A DNA stretch of 64,000 bases from Setophaga petechia (Eukaryota > Chordata > Aves > Passeriformes > Parulidae). Shown in pieces: positions 62,101-64,000 of this stretch. The notes below the pieces were generated by a model, which worked only from the letters and a program-made list of their open reading frames with translations, was not told the DNA's origin and did no database searches. The stretch is from contig JANCRA010000008.1 in assembly GCA_024362935.1 (NCBI GenBank), positions 29,382,557-29,446,556 of the forward strand. The letters run 5' to 3'. The translations under genes were made by a program, and so were the position numbers. Position 1 is the stretch's first letter. The number at the start of each line of letters is the position of its first letter.

Positions 62101-63045
62101 CTCTGTGCTGTACTGTGAGCTTAAGAGCCTAACTTTGTATTCCATTACTCTGAAAAGGCACTGATGTTCCCAGAGTATGTGTTTGCCAAGTATTTCTGAA
62201 GCCATGTCTCTCTTTCATCATCACTGCAACTGCTCGCTATGTTGAATCACCATATATAAAACTGCAGTTCTAATTTTAACATCACAATTGACTTCTGTGG
62301 AAGTGGCTGTAATGAACAAAATGAAAACTTATTAACCAAATCCTTTTTCCTGCTCTGCAGTCTAATTGTCTAATCTAGAGAAATCTCCTCAGAGTTGTAA
62401 TAACAAGTTTATGGGCTCAGTAGAGAGGAAGTTGTATGCCTCTACTGAGGTTTTAAGCCAGCATTAGGCATTGAAGACCAATACAACAATTTAAAAAACC
62501 CAAAAACCAACTTTCATGGAGATTTTGCCTGATTTTAGGAATGCCTGAATGTATAAGGCAGTTCCCTTTTTTTTTTCTCTCATATGGCTCCAGGTGCTGG
62601 GTATGTACAAATTTGCTTTTGTGCATTTTATTTAGGCTTGCTCTAGTCGATGCAGGTTATTGTCACTTAGTTGCAGAAATAGCCCTTAATAAAATGCCGT
62701 GGTTTTCTTTTAAGATGTTTCCAGCAGATAAGATAGTAAAGACTGGTGTTTTACTGTGAAAATAAAACAACCAGAATAATCTCCAAGAAATTTGGAGATT
62801 TGCATTTCTCTCCTAAGACAGTCAAAATTACCTCAGAGTGCCATAACCTGTAGGCTATGGAGCCACTGTCCCTCACATGCTCTGTTTTTCTGGTCACAAA
62901 AACCTTTTCAATGATCTGCTGTGCAGTGGGGCACCAATGACATGAGGTAAGAGAAGGTGTAGTTGGCACCCTGAACTTAGGGTGATGTAAAACCAATATC
63001 AGTGCATCAACCTAAGGATGACTTGGACAAGATTCTCAGATATGT
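59137..63045. other. Unique intronic sequence, no gene seen
   Basis: No exon or transposon is recognised. There is an A/C-rich run near 61491-61521 and a short (CA) and (TATG) mixture near 59476-59498. Confidence 0.5.
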
Positions 63046-63143
63046 GATGCGACTCTTGGGGATGGTGCTGTGCAGGACCAAGAGTTGGACTCGATGATCC
63101 TTGTGGGGCCCTTCCAACTCCACCTATTCTGTGGTTCTGTGAT
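63046..63143 (+). mobile_element. CR1 LINE, 3' end only
   Basis: 'tgcaggaccaagagttggac', 'tcgatgatccttgtggggcc' and 'cttccaactcc' lead into the tail 'attctgtggttctgtgat'. About 100 bases of a CR1 3' end are kept. The wording differs from the copies at 0.8 and 58.7 kb, so it is a different subfamily. Confidence 0.9.
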
Positions 63144-64000
63144 TTACATTTCCTTCCTTCTGTAAAAGACACTGACTTAAATATATGAGTGCTCCTACAT
63201 TCTGGCAGTCAACGTGTCTAGATAAAAATAATGAACTATAGCCAGCTGCTTTGGTAGGACAAGTATCAGTGCTCTTCTTCATCCTGTGGTCTTCATGGAT
63301 GGGTGTAGGCATCTGCTACCTTGAATGATGTGGCTGGTCTTTGCAGAGCAATGATTTGGTACTCCCCATTACCCCAAGCATTCCAAATGGGCTAAATACG
63401 CCCTGTTTAGTATATTATTTGTTTTCTGCACCACCATAGTTTCCAGTTCATCTTATAAGAAAGCTAAATGTGCTCAGAATTCAAGGTGCTCTTTTGGGAC
63501 CACAGCTCCCACAGGTTGAGTTCTGCAGTATTTATCTTATATGTACTGGGAAAATTAATTTCACCTATAACTGAGTTTGTATTCACTGTGCTACCTGGAG
63601 TTACCTTGTTCAGCACAAACATACAGTGAGGACAGGAACAAAAAATAGCTGGCTTGTTTATTGTAGCTTAAGGGTCATTTTCAAGCATTCTAGATATGTA
63701 TAGAGGAACAATCCATCTCTGTTCCTGCTTAAAGAGTGTATGACTGATCTTGTCAGCTTTAATTTTTATGAAATTTAGAATGTGACATTTGGTATGTCTG
63801 AGCTTATGTCCATGTAGAATACTGTCTGTTCTTTGGAGTCAGTTCAGGATAGGGCACTCAAATTGTCTATCTTACAGGAAAGCATTACTGGAATGGGTTT
63901 TTCAGGTGGTATGAGAAATCTTCAGTTTTTCTTTTAACTGTTGGATAACTTTTGAAATGTCCTTAGAGAGGAAGAATATTATACAATTTAGACATTGATT
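63144..64000. other. Unique intronic sequence, no feature seen
   Basis: AT-rich intron with no repeat or exon recognised. Confidence 0.5.

Larger units (their letters stand above)
48444..64000 (+). other. GABBR2: GABBR2 second intron, 5' part
   Basis: The sequence after the donor has no continuing GABBR2 coding. I searched by eye for the next exon, which should begin with a Leu-Ser-Phe-Ala-Ala-Thr-Thr-like stretch, and did not find it before 64000. The region holds two + strand CR1 copies, a group of pyrimidine-rich tracts at 53.5-55.9 kb, and otherwise unique AT-rich DNA. Confidence 0.85.

Overview
This is vertebrate nuclear DNA, almost certainly from a bird and probably a passerine. It is AT-rich and CpG-poor, carries no compact coding capacity, and is littered with 5'-truncated CR1 LINE copies. 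Four of these are in + orientation with the typical 3' end (a 'cccttccaa...' motif followed by copies of 'attctgtg'), and seven are in - orientation. One LTR near 41.5-42.0 kb matches, from memory, an ERVL-type family common in songbird genomes. The songbird assignment rests mainly on that LTR and is an inference.

Only one protein-coding exon is convincing: 48306-48443 on the + strand. It has 138 bases in phase 0/0 and encodes 46 residues that match exon 2 of GABBR2, the metabotropic GABA-B receptor subunit 2. It lies between a strong polypyrimidine-tract acceptor and a CAG|GTAAGG donor. I read the window as the 3' part of the first GABBR2 intron (1-48305), exon 2, and the 5' part of the second intron (48444-64000). 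I looked for exon 1 (signal peptide and start of the ligand-binding domain) and exon 3 and saw neither, which fits the very long introns known for this gene. In chicken the gene is, to my knowledge, Z-linked, so this may be Z-chromosome sequence.

Layout: 0.8-1.5 kb CR1 (+); 3.0-3.4 kb old CR1 (-); about 10.0 kb possible old CR1 (+); 10.9-11.7 kb two roughly 90-base direct repeats about 690 bases apart with a shared hairpin; 13.0-13.3 kb CR1 (-), perhaps extending to 13.7 kb; 15.2 kb doubtful LTR edge; 18.75 kb CR1 tail (-); 22.07-22.18 kb isolated CpG-rich patch; 24.5 kb, 27.9-28.5 kb and 32.4-33.2 kb CR1 (-); 41.5-42.0 kb ERVL-like solo LTR (+); 47.66 kb CR1 fragment (-); 48.3 kb exon; 53.5-55.9 kb cluster of pyrimidine and T-rich tracts including a 12 x 13-base minisatellite; 58.7-59.1 kb CR1 (+); 63.05-63.14 kb CR1 3' end (+). 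The remainder is unique intronic sequence.

I found no prokaryote-style operon, CRISPR array, tRNA, rRNA or intact mobile element, and no clear new biological system. The items most worth a second look are the amino-acid changes beside a disulfide cysteine in the GABBR2 exon, the paired hairpin repeats at 11 kb, the CpG-rich patch with a canonical E-box at 22.1 kb, the homopyrimidine minisatellite at 54.4 kb, and acceptor/donor junctions that could be recursive splice sites in the long first intron.
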